The position numbers were made by a program, and so were the translations under genes. Shown here one piece after another: positions 25,984-34,035 of a DNA stretch of 35,803 nucleotides. How positions within the stretch are numbered: position 1 is the stretch's first letter; every line of letters begins with the position of its first letter. Source of the stretch: Alphaproteobacteria bacterium (GTDB lineage: Bacteria > Pseudomonadota > Alphaproteobacteria > Puniceispirillales > UBA1172); contig JADHOM010000023.1 in the NCBI GenBank assembly GCA_016778985.1, positions 1 through 35,803 of the forward strand. The letters are read 5' to 3'. The notes under the pieces are model-generated. The model saw only the letters and a list, made by a program, of their open reading frames with translations. It was not told the DNA's origin and did not search any database.

Positions 25984-27342
25984 TTAGTCTTGATAGATAA
26001 CTTGTGAGGGGAAGCCACCATAAGGCACATCATAACGCGGCAATTCATCAACCGAAACAAAAGTCGGAATAAGCCCAAAGGCTTCGGCATTTAATTGGCC
26101 CATATGGGCAAGCAATGTATATCCAGACAACACGTAGTCGCCTCGGGTGCTGATTAAGCTAAGCTCGGCATTGACCACATCTTGTTCGGCATCAAGCAAA
26201 TCCAATAAGGTTTTCAATCCAAACTCGACCTCTTTTTTAACACCATCACGGAAAAGGCTGGCGGCATCACGTTCCGCCTGATTAGCCTTAATTAAGCTTT
26301 TGACAGCAATGAACTGCCGATACGCATTTTCCGCATTGAGACGCGTCACCAATTCAGAATCCGTCAGTCTCAGCATCATGGATTTATGATCCGCGACCAA
26401 TGCACGAGATTTGGCGCGTGATGTATTTGTCGAATATAACGGTGTCGTCAAAGTGATGGCAGCGGAAACGGCATCGACATTTGATGTCGTCACATTTGAA
26501 TTGTTTGTTGACCCTGTAACACTAAAATCAATCTGTGGCCTGATCTGTGTGACAAGCGCATCAATGCCGAAGCGTGACAAACGCTCATTGACTTTAACCT
26601 GCTGATGGCCAGGATGATTATCAAGGGCAAGATCACCAGCAAAACCGGCGCTAGCCGGCTGATTTGTGATTACTTCGGGTAAAGTTAACTGGCCTGGGAT
26701 TTGACCAAAATAACGACGATAAGTTGCGCTTGCTATATTGAGCTGAGTCTCCGCTGAAATCAGTGAAGATTCTGCCCTGGCAAGCCGCGATTGCGTTAAG
26801 GCTAGTTGCGTTGGAGTTGTATCACCAAGCTGAACTCTTAACTCACTGGCAGAAACCTGTTGCTTGAGCCGCTCAACATTAGATTGCTCAACTTGCAAGC
26901 GTTGCCGCGCCGTTACCAAGTTTACATGCGCGGTTAAAGCATTCATGAGAACATTCTGCTCGACCGTTCGATAAGACAGGATCGCATTGTCTAGTTGCAA
27001 TCTAGCGGTAATTCGATCGACCTTCGCCTCCCCGCCATCGTAAAGCGGTTTCGTAACCGTTAGGCTGAGATTTTCATTTGCAGTATCTATACTAGTGCCG
27101 CCATTTACAGATCGCTCACCGCGATTAATATATGAGCTTAACGATGTTGTTAAATCCATGCTAGAGCCAGCGATTATAAGCTCCTCTCGCACCGATTTGA
27201 TGGTTTCGACTTCAGCTTGTAACAGCTCACTTTTGATCAAAGCCTGTTGCAGATAAGTCTGTATTGGATTGGTTTCATTATCAGCATAGGCTAATGAAAC
27301 TGCCCCAATAAGACCGAAAACCGTCAATATGCGTGCAAACAT
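25984..27342 (-). CDS. tolC: TolC family outer membrane efflux protein
   Basis: Outer-membrane channel for tripartite efflux or type I secretion. The signal peptide (about residues 1-20, ending SLAYA) precedes two repeated OEP halves. Coiled-coil helices such as LQLDNAILSYRTVEQNVLMNAL and QTRLARAESSLISAETQLNIAS-type sequence, with LGDTTPTQLALTQSRLARAE and FGLKTLLDLLDAEQDVVNAELSL, are characteristic of TolC. 452 residues is normal. It lies 23 bases downstream of the pcm-like gene, an arrangement common in alphaproteobacteria. Confidence 0.93.
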   Translation of the reverse strand: MFARILTVFGLIGAVSLAYADNETNPIQTYLQQALIKSELLQAEVETIKSVREELIIAGSSMDLTTSLSSYINRGERSVNGGTSIDTANENLSLTVTKPLYDGGEAKVDRITARLQLDNAILSYRTVEQNVLMNALTAHVNLVTARQRLQVEQSNVERLKQQVSASELRVQLGDTTPTQLALTQSRLARAESSLISAETQLNIASATYRRYFGQIPGQLTLPEVITNQPASAGFAGDLALDNHPGHQQVKVNERLSRFGIDALVTQIRPQIDFSVTGSTNNSNVTTSNVDAVSAAITLTTPLYSTNTSRAKSRALVADHKSMMLRLTDSELVTRLNAENAYRQFIAVKSLIKANQAERDAASLFRDGVKKEVEFGLKTLLDLLDAEQDVVNAELSLISTRGDYVLSGYTLLAHMGQLNAEAFGLIPTFVSVDELPRYDVPYGGFPSQVIYQD

Positions 27343-27365
27343 AAATATTCCCGTAAAATTGGGGG

Positions 27366-28025
27366 TTAAAATTGAAATTCAGCTATTTTTGAAAACTCAT
27401 TTAAAATTGGTGTCTGGGCATCAAATAAATATTGTTTTGAAAACCCGTTTTTGCCTCTCTTGAATAGAACGGCTTTACCGGGGGCAGAATGATGCTCCCG
27501 AATGACTGTCGCTAGGCGGCCCTTATCAGATAACTGGTCAAGGATAACCTCTGGCACCTCCGCTACCGCGCCCTCTATGATAATCGCATCATATGGGGCT
27601 TCACTAGCAAATCCAAGATTATGATCACTATGAAGAATCACACTATTATCAACCGATAATTTGATCAGATTTTGTTGCGCCGCATGAGCGAGACTTTCAT
27701 CCGCTTCAATGCCAACGACTGACTGCCCTAATGAAGATAAAACTGCCGTGCTATATCCGCATCCTGCCGCAATATCCAGAATAGTATCATCGGCTTTGAT
27801 AGCTAAAGCCTGCATCAATCTGGCTAAAACCATAGGCTCAAGCATGAACCGACCTGACCCAAGAACAAGGTCTTCATCAATATAAGCCAAGCCCTTAAGC
27901 TCCGGGCTAACAAACTCCTCACGTGGCATATTTTCAAACGCCATAATGACCCTGTCATCGGTAACTTTGTTCACACGGAGCTGGGATTCAACCATATTTC
28001 GCCGACGACTAGCATAAACAGACAT
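27366..28025 (-). CDS. Protein-L-isoaspartate methyltransferase-like protein (diverged)
   Basis: 219-residue Pcm-family protein. It keeps MPREEFVSPELKGLAY and a SAM motif I LDIAAGCGYSTAVLS (about residues 83-97). The substrate motif that reads GQTIS in true Pcm is GRFMLEP here (about 57-63), so isoaspartate repair is doubtful. The family usually sits before tolC in alphaproteobacteria and its target is unknown to me. Ribosome site AGGAG at 28035-28039, 9 bases before the ATG. First gene of the pcm-like-tolC-PopZ-like cluster. Confidence 0.85.
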   Translation of the reverse strand: MSVYASRRRNMVESQLRVNKVTDDRVIMAFENMPREEFVSPELKGLAYIDEDLVLGSGRFMLEPMVLARLMQALAIKADDTILDIAAGCGYSTAVLSSLGQSVVGIEADESLAHAAQQNLIKLSVDNSVILHSDHNLGFASEAPYDAIIIEGAVAEVPEVILDQLSDKGRLATVIREHHSAPGKAVLFKRGKNGFSKQYLFDAQTPILNEFSKIAEFQF

Positions 28026-28186
28026 ATAAAGGGACTCCTACTTACGGGTTCCTGATAAAATAGATGACTTAATATACCCAATTGTAAGTTAAATGACTAG
28101 AATATAAAAAGATGGGATCAATTTAATATTTCTGAAGCAGCAGCATATTGAACTTAATATCACTGATATGTATGTTGCGGGAATAG

Positions 28187-28215
28187 TTGACGTTATGTTC
28201 CAGTTGCGCTATTCA
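28187..28215 (+). promoter_or_regulatory. Predicted promoter of tRNA-Cys
   Basis: -35 TTGACG (28187-28192), 17-base spacer, -10 TATTCA (28210-28215), predicting a start about 11 bases before the tRNA. The -35 is good, the -10 weak. Confidence 0.45.
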
Positions 28216-28232
28216 AGTCGTGCTTGCATGAT

Positions 28233-28306
28233 GGCCCGGTGGCAGAGTGGTGATGCAGCGGCCTGCAAAGCCGTGTACACCGGTTCGATTCCGGTCTGGG
28301 CCTCCA
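28233..28306 (+). tRNA. tRNA-Cys (GCA)
   Basis: Folds as a full cloverleaf: acceptor GGCCCGG with CTGGGCC, anticodon stem GCGGC/GCCGT, loop CTGCAAA giving anticodon GCA, T-loop GGTTCGATTCC, discriminator T73 (typical of tRNA-Cys), and encoded CCA at 28304-28306. No clear terminator hairpin follows, only a T-run near 28326. Confidence 0.97.
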
Positions 28307-28352
28307 TCCCCTGAAAGCATATATGGTTTTTTGGTAATTAATTCAGAGTAAT

Positions 28353-28940
28353 ATGATTAGATATTTATATATACTCTTAACTTTTTTAATCTTCGACCTG
28401 TCGCCTTTATCTGCTTCAACGGGCCAATCAAACCAATCTGATACCCAGCATGCGACACTATCTGCTGCCATAGAACAGATTGATGCCAATGTTGTCTTTA
28501 TGCGGCATGCCCTCGCTCCTGGCTATGGTGACCCTGATCATTTTGATATTGAACAATGCGCTACACAACGGAACCTCAGTGATACCGGGCGCCAGCAAGC
28601 GCAAGATATCGGCCTCTATATAAAGTCCCAAGGAATAAAGTTTGATGCTATTTTATCGAGCCAATGGTGCCGCTGTGTCGATACTGCCATTGAATTAGAT
28701 TTAGGGGCCTGGCAACGCTTTGCTGGTCTTAATTCTTTCTTCCAGGATCATGTCGATAGAACAGAAACGCTAGCTTTGCTGTCTGATTGGTTAGAGACAG
28801 TCGCAGATGATGAGCTTATTTTGATGGTCACACATCAAGTTGTCATCTCTGCCGCAACAGGATATTCAACGCCAAGCGGCGGGCTTGTGCTTTATAATAC
28901 CAGAACAGGCAAGGCAATGCCTGTTTCAATCACCTATTGA
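28353..28940 (+). CDS. Exported histidine phosphatase family protein
   Basis: 195 residues with an N-terminal signal peptide (hydrophobic about 4-20, then SAST) suggesting a periplasmic protein. The catalytic RHA of the branch-2-like family is in VVFMRHALAPGYGDP, followed by LSDTGRQQAQDIGLYIK, SSQWCRCVDTA (second Arg) and MVTHQV (second catalytic His). All four expected active-site residues are visible. Substrate unknown; relatives include SixA-like and phytase-like phosphatases. It follows tRNA-Cys by 46 bases and converges on the mttB-like gene, 27 bases between stops. Confidence 0.9.
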   Translation: MIRYLYILLTFLIFDLSPLSASTGQSNQSDTQHATLSAAIEQIDANVVFMRHALAPGYGDPDHFDIEQCATQRNLSDTGRQQAQDIGLYIKSQGIKFDAILSSQWCRCVDTAIELDLGAWQRFAGLNSFFQDHVDRTETLALLSDWLETVADDELILMVTHQVVISAATGYSTPSGGLVLYNTRTGKAMPVSITY

Positions 28941-28967
28941 TATCAGCAAGTATGAATTTGGGCTGTG

Positions 28968-30602
28968 TTATAATGGGCGGTCGCCAATCACCTCTTTACG
29001 CTTGGCAACATAACCATGCAACGCATCGGCAATGTCAGGATCAAGAGGTGGCGGCTCAAAAAGATTAAGAACGTCTTTCCATTTGTCTTCGGCGCGTTCA
29101 AATGCTGTTTTTGAACCATTAGCTTGCCAGTTCTCAAAGGTCTGCCAGTCACTCAATATCGGTGCAAAAAAGGCTGTTTTATATCGATCAAGAGTGTGGT
29201 TATGACCAAAGAAATGGCCGCCTGGCGCGACTTCACCAATCGCATCAAAGCCCAACTCATCAGGTGAAAAATCTATTGGCGTCAGCATTTTTGCAAAAGC
29301 ATCAATCATATCGCCATCCAGCATGACTTTTTCATAACAGGCAACCAGCCCGCCTTCCATCCATCCCGCCGCATGATAAATCATATTAGCCCCGCCAAAA
29401 ACCGCACCCCATAACGACATTTGGGTTTCAAAAGCGGCTTGTGCATCAGGAATATTAGAGGCGCTGCATGCGCTGCTTCGGTAGGGCAGCCCATAATGTC
29501 GGCACAACTGACCGCCAGCTAAATTGGCGATAGCATTTTCAGGCGTGCCAAAGGCTGGTGAGCCAGTTTTCATATCAACATTAGATGTAAATCCACCATA
29601 GACCACAGGCGCACCAGGGCTAACAGACTCAATCATGGCAATAACAAATAAAGCCTCTGCATTTTGCTGCGATAACGCGGCAGGCAAGCTAACCGGTGCC
29701 ATCGCCCCCATTAAGGTAAATGGCGTGACTATTGTGGCTTGATTCAGTGCCGCCATAGCTAGTGCCGCATCTGACATTTCGGTATCTAAGACACGCGGGG
29801 AATTGACATTAATATTGGTGATAGCAGATGGCGACAGTTTCATATCTTCTGTTGATATACCGCGCGCTATGGCGAGCATTTCAATCGCATCACTGACCCG
29901 TTCCTGGCCAACCGACATACACGCCGACACTTTATCTGAATTGATTAATGTTGCCAGCATACTATCCAGATGTCTTGTATAGACATTGAGATCATTGGTG
30001 GCGGCGGTTTGATTGCCAAAGAAATTAATATTAGGCTGCATCTGGCCAAGTTTAATAAGATCAATGAAATCCGAAAATTGTGAAGATTGTCTGCCGCGTG
30101 TTCTATCACTGATATTTGGCGGGCCTGAGACCATACCAAAATTGATATAATTGCCGCCGACAATGATTTGCTTATCAGGGTTTCTGGGGGTCAAAGTGAA
30201 TTGTTTTGGCGCCAATGCGATATGCGTCATAACAAAATCTTCATCAGCGCGGACAATCATGCTGTCATCATCTACCAAACAGCCCATCATTTTTAAATGT
30301 TGGCGCAAAGTTGGGCTTAATACCTTGATCCCATGATTACGGATGATGGCCATGCTGTTATCATGGATGCTTTGAATATTGTCATGGCGTAATGGATTGA
30401 TATAGCCCATTGTATTCTGTAACTGCTTGAAAACAGACGGGGCTTTATGCTCTGACGTATCTGGCGCTTGGCGTTGTCGTCTGCCACGGCGTATGGGTTT
30501 ACTAATACTATTTTGAGCATCTGGATTATCTGGATTTGTCTGGCTTGGGCTTTGTTTATTAGGATGTTGACGTGAATGATTATTTGAATGTTTTGTGGGC
30601 AT
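28968..30602 (-). CDS. Trimethylamine methyltransferase (MttB) family protein, non-pyrrolysine
   Basis: 544-residue COG5598/MttB superfamily protein. The N-terminal about 55 residues are polar low complexity rich in Asn, Gln, Pro and Arg, followed by the TIM-barrel domain with GGQLCRHYGLPYRSSACSAS, ANMIYHAAGWMEGGL and a C-terminal EEVAP-like GEVAPGGHFFGHNHTLDRYK, typical of alphaproteobacterial members. The frame has no internal TAG, so it is not a pyrrolysine enzyme. Relatives demethylate quaternary amines such as glycine betaine onto a corrinoid protein; the substrate here is unknown. No corrinoid protein or reductive activator gene adjoins. Good ribosome site AGGAG at 30609-30613. Confidence 0.88.
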   Translation of the reverse strand: MPTKHSNNHSRQHPNKQSPSQTNPDNPDAQNSISKPIRRGRRQRQAPDTSEHKAPSVFKQLQNTMGYINPLRHDNIQSIHDNSMAIIRNHGIKVLSPTLRQHLKMMGCLVDDDSMIVRADEDFVMTHIALAPKQFTLTPRNPDKQIIVGGNYINFGMVSGPPNISDRTRGRQSSQFSDFIDLIKLGQMQPNINFFGNQTAATNDLNVYTRHLDSMLATLINSDKVSACMSVGQERVSDAIEMLAIARGISTEDMKLSPSAITNINVNSPRVLDTEMSDAALAMAALNQATIVTPFTLMGAMAPVSLPAALSQQNAEALFVIAMIESVSPGAPVVYGGFTSNVDMKTGSPAFGTPENAIANLAGGQLCRHYGLPYRSSACSASNIPDAQAAFETQMSLWGAVFGGANMIYHAAGWMEGGLVACYEKVMLDGDMIDAFAKMLTPIDFSPDELGFDAIGEVAPGGHFFGHNHTLDRYKTAFFAPILSDWQTFENWQANGSKTAFERAEDKWKDVLNLFEPPPLDPDIADALHGYVAKRKEVIGDRPL

Positions 30603-30803
30603 AATATTCTCCTCACCTTTATCAAAGGCTGGATCATCGCACCGATTTAATCAATATAAGACATAATATGGTGATTATACGACACAGAAAGTCATCTCTC
30701 TGCACTAAAATCATAACTAATAAAATAAAATTAGGTATAGTATTCAAGGCATGGCGCTTGTATAAAGTTTAAATGTTTTTGTTTGTCATGTGATTGCCCC
30801 CCC
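30603..30803. other. Divergent intergenic region between the mttB-like gene and the EamA transporter
   Basis: About 200 AT-rich bases. It contains the mttB ribosome site, a TATAAT-like hexamer on the minus strand (30674-30679) and TATAGT on the plus strand near 30735, but neither has a convincing -35. No gene or RNA recognised. Confidence 0.35.
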
Positions 30804-31727
30804 ATGTCTTTGCTAACCAGGTCTTTGCTAACCTCTCGCTATTTTGCTCATGCGCTTCTCATGCTAACTGCATTTATCTGGGGGGTGAGTTTTGTTTTTC
30901 AGACAACAGGGATGAGAGATTTAGGCGCGTTTGGCTTTCAATTTTACCGGTTTTTAGCTGGCGCTATTTCGCTATTGCCCTTTGCTATCATGGAATATCG
31001 CCGAAATCCGTTTTGGAAAGAGCATAAGCAAATAAGCCGACAGCAGGTGTTATGGGGCGGTTTAGGGCTTGGAATTTTCATGTTTGTTGGCTCAAGCCTT
31101 CAGCAAATTGCTCTTCATACGACAAGTGTCGCAAACGCCGCCTACCTGACGACTTTATATGTGCCATTAGTACCTGTATTTGGCTTAATCCTCTTTGGTA
31201 TTCACCTGCCGTGGATGCGCTGGATGGCTGTTGTTGTTTTTATGATTGGCAGTTGGTTTATGACCGGCACCGATTTTCAAACGATCACCTATGGAGACTG
31301 GCTGGTTATCTCTAGTGCGATATTCTGGGCCTTTCACATCATGCTGGTTGGTGCCTTGGTTGGGTTGACGAAAATGCCGTTTCAGCTTGCCTTTGTGCAA
31401 ACAATTTTAACCGCCATATTATCCTTACTTATTTACGTTGTGATTGATCAGATTGATCTGATGTTAGCTTATGCAGTGCTGCCAGATATTTTATTTGCTG
31501 GAGTTTTATCTATTGCTCTTGGTTTCACTTTGCAACTAATCGCTCAGCAAAACTGCTCATCATCTGCGGCGGCAATTTTATTATCTTTAGAAGGCGTTTT
31601 TGCCGCGCTCGCTGGCTGGGTCTTACTAGAACAGGATATGACGTTACTGGCTATTTTTGGCGCTGGTCTTATTATGATTGCCATTTTATTGGTTGAACTA
31701 ACCCCCGCTCGCCAGCCCACCGATTAA
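30804..31727 (+). CDS. EamA/DMT family transporter
   Basis: Ten-helix drug/metabolite transporter of about 307 residues with two EamA repeats. Repeat 1 starts at LLMLTAFIWGVSFVFQTTGMRDLGAFGFQFYRFL, a classic EamA opening. Repeat 2 starts at GDWLVISSAIFWAFHIMLVG. The end has LLSLEGVFAALAGWVLLEQDM, another EamA hallmark. Substrate unknown. I chose ATG 30804; the frame extends upstream to TTG 30783, but the added CDCPP segment looks unlike a transporter start. A 12-base direct repeat lies just after the ATG. It is followed 55 bases later by the SelD fusion gene; cotranscription is possible. Confidence 0.9.
   Translation: MSLLTRSLLTSRYFAHALLMLTAFIWGVSFVFQTTGMRDLGAFGFQFYRFLAGAISLLPFAIMEYRRNPFWKEHKQISRQQVLWGGLGLGIFMFVGSSLQQIALHTTSVANAAYLTTLYVPLVPVFGLILFGIHLPWMRWMAVVVFMIGSWFMTGTDFQTITYGDWLVISSAIFWAFHIMLVGALVGLTKMPFQLAFVQTILTAILSLLIYVVIDQIDLMLAYAVLPDILFAGVLSIALGFTLQLIAQQNCSSSAAAILLSLEGVFAALAGWVLLEQDMTLLAIFGAGLIMIAILLVELTPARQPTD
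30807..30833 (+). repeat. 12-base direct repeat at the EamA gene start
   Basis: TCTTTGCTAACC occurs twice with a three-base spacer, encoding SLLT-R-SLLT. The period of 15 keeps the frame. Confidence 0.9.
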
Positions 31728-31782
31728 ATCGCCGCATCAGACTAGATAGACGCTTAGTCAAAAACCGATTATATTATTATAG

Positions 31783-34029
31783 ATGAAGTCAATAACTCCT
31801 GAACTGATGCACCTGGTTTTGCTGGGTGGTGGTCATGCACAGATATCTGTTCTCAAATCATTGGGGATGGAACCGATGGCCGGGTTGCGGGTGACCCTTG
31901 TCAGTAGAGATAGGTTAACCCCCTATTCAGGCATGCTTCCCGGATATATTGAAGGGAAATATACAAAATCAGAGGCGATGATAGATTTGGTACGGTTGGC
32001 GCATTTTGCTGGCGCTCGCTTTATTCATGATACGGCAACCGGCATTGATGCTGATAAACATATCCTAACACTAGCCAATCATCCACCTCTGCACTTTGAT
32101 CGGTTATCTATCAATATTGGCTCAACCCCTCGCCTTGATCATATTGATGGTGCGTCAGAACACGCCTTGCCAATAAAACCTGTGCCTGAGTTGATGGAAC
32201 AGTTAGATGCCATTACCCAAGGCCATCGGCAATGCAAGAATATTAATATCATTGGTGGCGGCGTTGCTGGGGTTGAGGTTGCTTTTGCGCTTCATCAGCG
32301 GCTTAATATAAACGCCCAAAGGCAAGTCAATATCAGGGTTATTCACGCGGGCAAGCGGCTGGCTGATCAATTTAATAGTAAAGCCACCAATCTAGTGATG
32401 CAAGCCATGATAGCGCGCGACATTACAGCAATAACACAGCGCAAAGCGATTGCTGTATCGGCGCAACAAATTATCCTTGATGATAACTCTGTTCTTAATA
32501 ATGATCTAACCCTTATCACGACCAGCGCAACACCGCCTGCATGGCTCAAGGATACAGGCTTAGCGACCTGCCCTGCTGGGTTTCTTGCTATCAACCGATA
32601 TTGTCAGAGCATCTCCCATGAGTATATTTTTGCCGCTGGCGATATCGCCACACTGACAAGCGATGTGCGGCCAAAATCTGGCGTTTTTGCGGTTAGGGCT
32701 GGCCCCATTCTGCGTGATAATATCAGACGCTCGCTTCTCAGTAAGGCATTAAGGCTTTGGTCTCCTCAACGCCAACATCTGGCACTGATTGGTGTTGGTG
32801 GCGGCTCTGCTATGGCTGTTAGAGGCCGTATAGCGTGGAAACCTAGACCGATATTATGGGCTCTCAAAGAATGGATCGACCGCCGCTTTATTAAACAATT
32901 TACTGATCTGCCAGATATGCCGATGCCGCGACCACCAGTCATTGCGCAGGATATGAAAGCATCTGATGATCCGGCTTTCTTGGCTATGCAATGTATGGGA
33001 TGCGGGGGCAAGGCTGGCTGGTCGACATTGTCACAAGCGATAGAAAAAGCCTATCATTTGGCCAAACAGATGCGACCTGATCTGCCATTTTCTAGCCTCC
33101 GCGATAGTATAAATACTGATGCCAGTCAGGTGCCTATTCCTAGAACCAAAACATCATATGATTTGGTTCAGTCTGTTGATGCTATCTCTGCCATAACTGA
33201 TGACCCGTTCATGCTAGGGCGCATTGCCACGCTGCATGCGCTTAGTGATCTTTTTGCGGCACATGCAAAGCCATTTTCCGCTCTCTGTTTGGTGTCTCTG
33301 CCGAGAGCTAGCCGCGTTCAACAAGGTGATGATTTGCTCCATATCATATCAGCAATACTGATCACTTTGGCTGAACACGAGATTGGCTTAAATGGCGGGC
33401 ATACGATGTCTGCTGATCAAATGCAGGTTGGTCTGGCAGTTAATGGATTGCGGCCGTCATCTCTCACCGAACATACACCTGTTATTGGGGACTGTCTGAT
33501 CCTGACAAAACCTTTGGGGGTCGGGTTGATCATGGCGGGATATCACCGCAATCATCCAACGGTTTCTGGGCTGATGGTAAAAGCAGCCTTAGATGTCATG
33601 GCGATCAGTAATGCTAAAGCTGCTGAAATAGCCTCACATTATGGCTATTTCCCAATGACTGACGTGACCGGCTTTGGCTTGATGCGGCATGCGCGGTCTC
33701 TGGCAGATCGCTATGACCCGCAGATGGGATTATCTATATCATTAGCCAAACTGCCCTGCCTGCCGGGAGTTTCTACTTTACTATCAAATAATATCGCCTC
33801 CTCTATGGTTGCCGATAACTTGGCGGCTACCAAATATGTAAATGCCTCTAGCCAGTTGCTCCCCTATGCGTTACTTCATGATCCACAAACGAGCGGAGGG
33901 CTGTTGATGATGGTACCACCAGAGCATGCTGAGACAATTTGTAATCAACTAAAGGAAAGTGATCATGAGGCCGCTATCATAGGCCATATTACAGATACAA
34001 ATGACGGCATGATTGCCGTTTTGGATTAG
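31783..34029 (+). CDS. selD: Pyridine-nucleotide oxidoreductase-SelD fusion (selenide, water dikinase)
   Basis: 748-residue fusion. Residues 1 to about 385 are an FAD/NAD(P)-dependent oxidoreductase of the NDH-2/disulfide-reductase type: LVLLGGGHAQ, a second Rossmann motif IIGGGVAGVEVAFAL, and IFAAGDIA. Residues about 400-748 are SelD, making selenophosphate from selenide and ATP: MQCMGCGGKAGW holds the active-site Cys and Lys, with SVDAISAITDDPFMLGRIATLHALSDLFA and GGHTMSADQ. The active site uses Cys, not selenocysteine. The N-terminal domain may reduce selenium or couple redox state to synthesis; that is inference. selU follows after 6 bases. Confidence 0.94.
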   Translation: MKSITPELMHLVLLGGGHAQISVLKSLGMEPMAGLRVTLVSRDRLTPYSGMLPGYIEGKYTKSEAMIDLVRLAHFAGARFIHDTATGIDADKHILTLANHPPLHFDRLSINIGSTPRLDHIDGASEHALPIKPVPELMEQLDAITQGHRQCKNINIIGGGVAGVEVAFALHQRLNINAQRQVNIRVIHAGKRLADQFNSKATNLVMQAMIARDITAITQRKAIAVSAQQIILDDNSVLNNDLTLITTSATPPAWLKDTGLATCPAGFLAINRYCQSISHEYIFAAGDIATLTSDVRPKSGVFAVRAGPILRDNIRRSLLSKALRLWSPQRQHLALIGVGGGSAMAVRGRIAWKPRPILWALKEWIDRRFIKQFTDLPDMPMPRPPVIAQDMKASDDPAFLAMQCMGCGGKAGWSTLSQAIEKAYHLAKQMRPDLPFSSLRDSINTDASQVPIPRTKTSYDLVQSVDAISAITDDPFMLGRIATLHALSDLFAAHAKPFSALCLVSLPRASRVQQGDDLLHIISAILITLAEHEIGLNGGHTMSADQMQVGLAVNGLRPSSLTEHTPVIGDCLILTKPLGVGLIMAGYHRNHPTVSGLMVKAALDVMAISNAKAAEIASHYGYFPMTDVTGFGLMRHARSLADRYDPQMGLSISLAKLPCLPGVSTLLSNNIASSMVADNLAATKYVNASSQLLPYALLHDPQTSGGLLMMVPPEHAETICNQLKESDHEAAIIGHITDTNDGMIAVLD

Positions 34030-34035
34030 ACATTT

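Noticed and set aside
28968-30602. Possible pyrrolysine-containing MttB
   Set aside because: The frame is continuous with no in-frame TAG, so no pyrrolysine is needed.
33000-33020. Possible selenocysteine codon in the SelD active site
   Set aside because: The site reads CMGCGGK with ordinary cysteine codons and no TGA.
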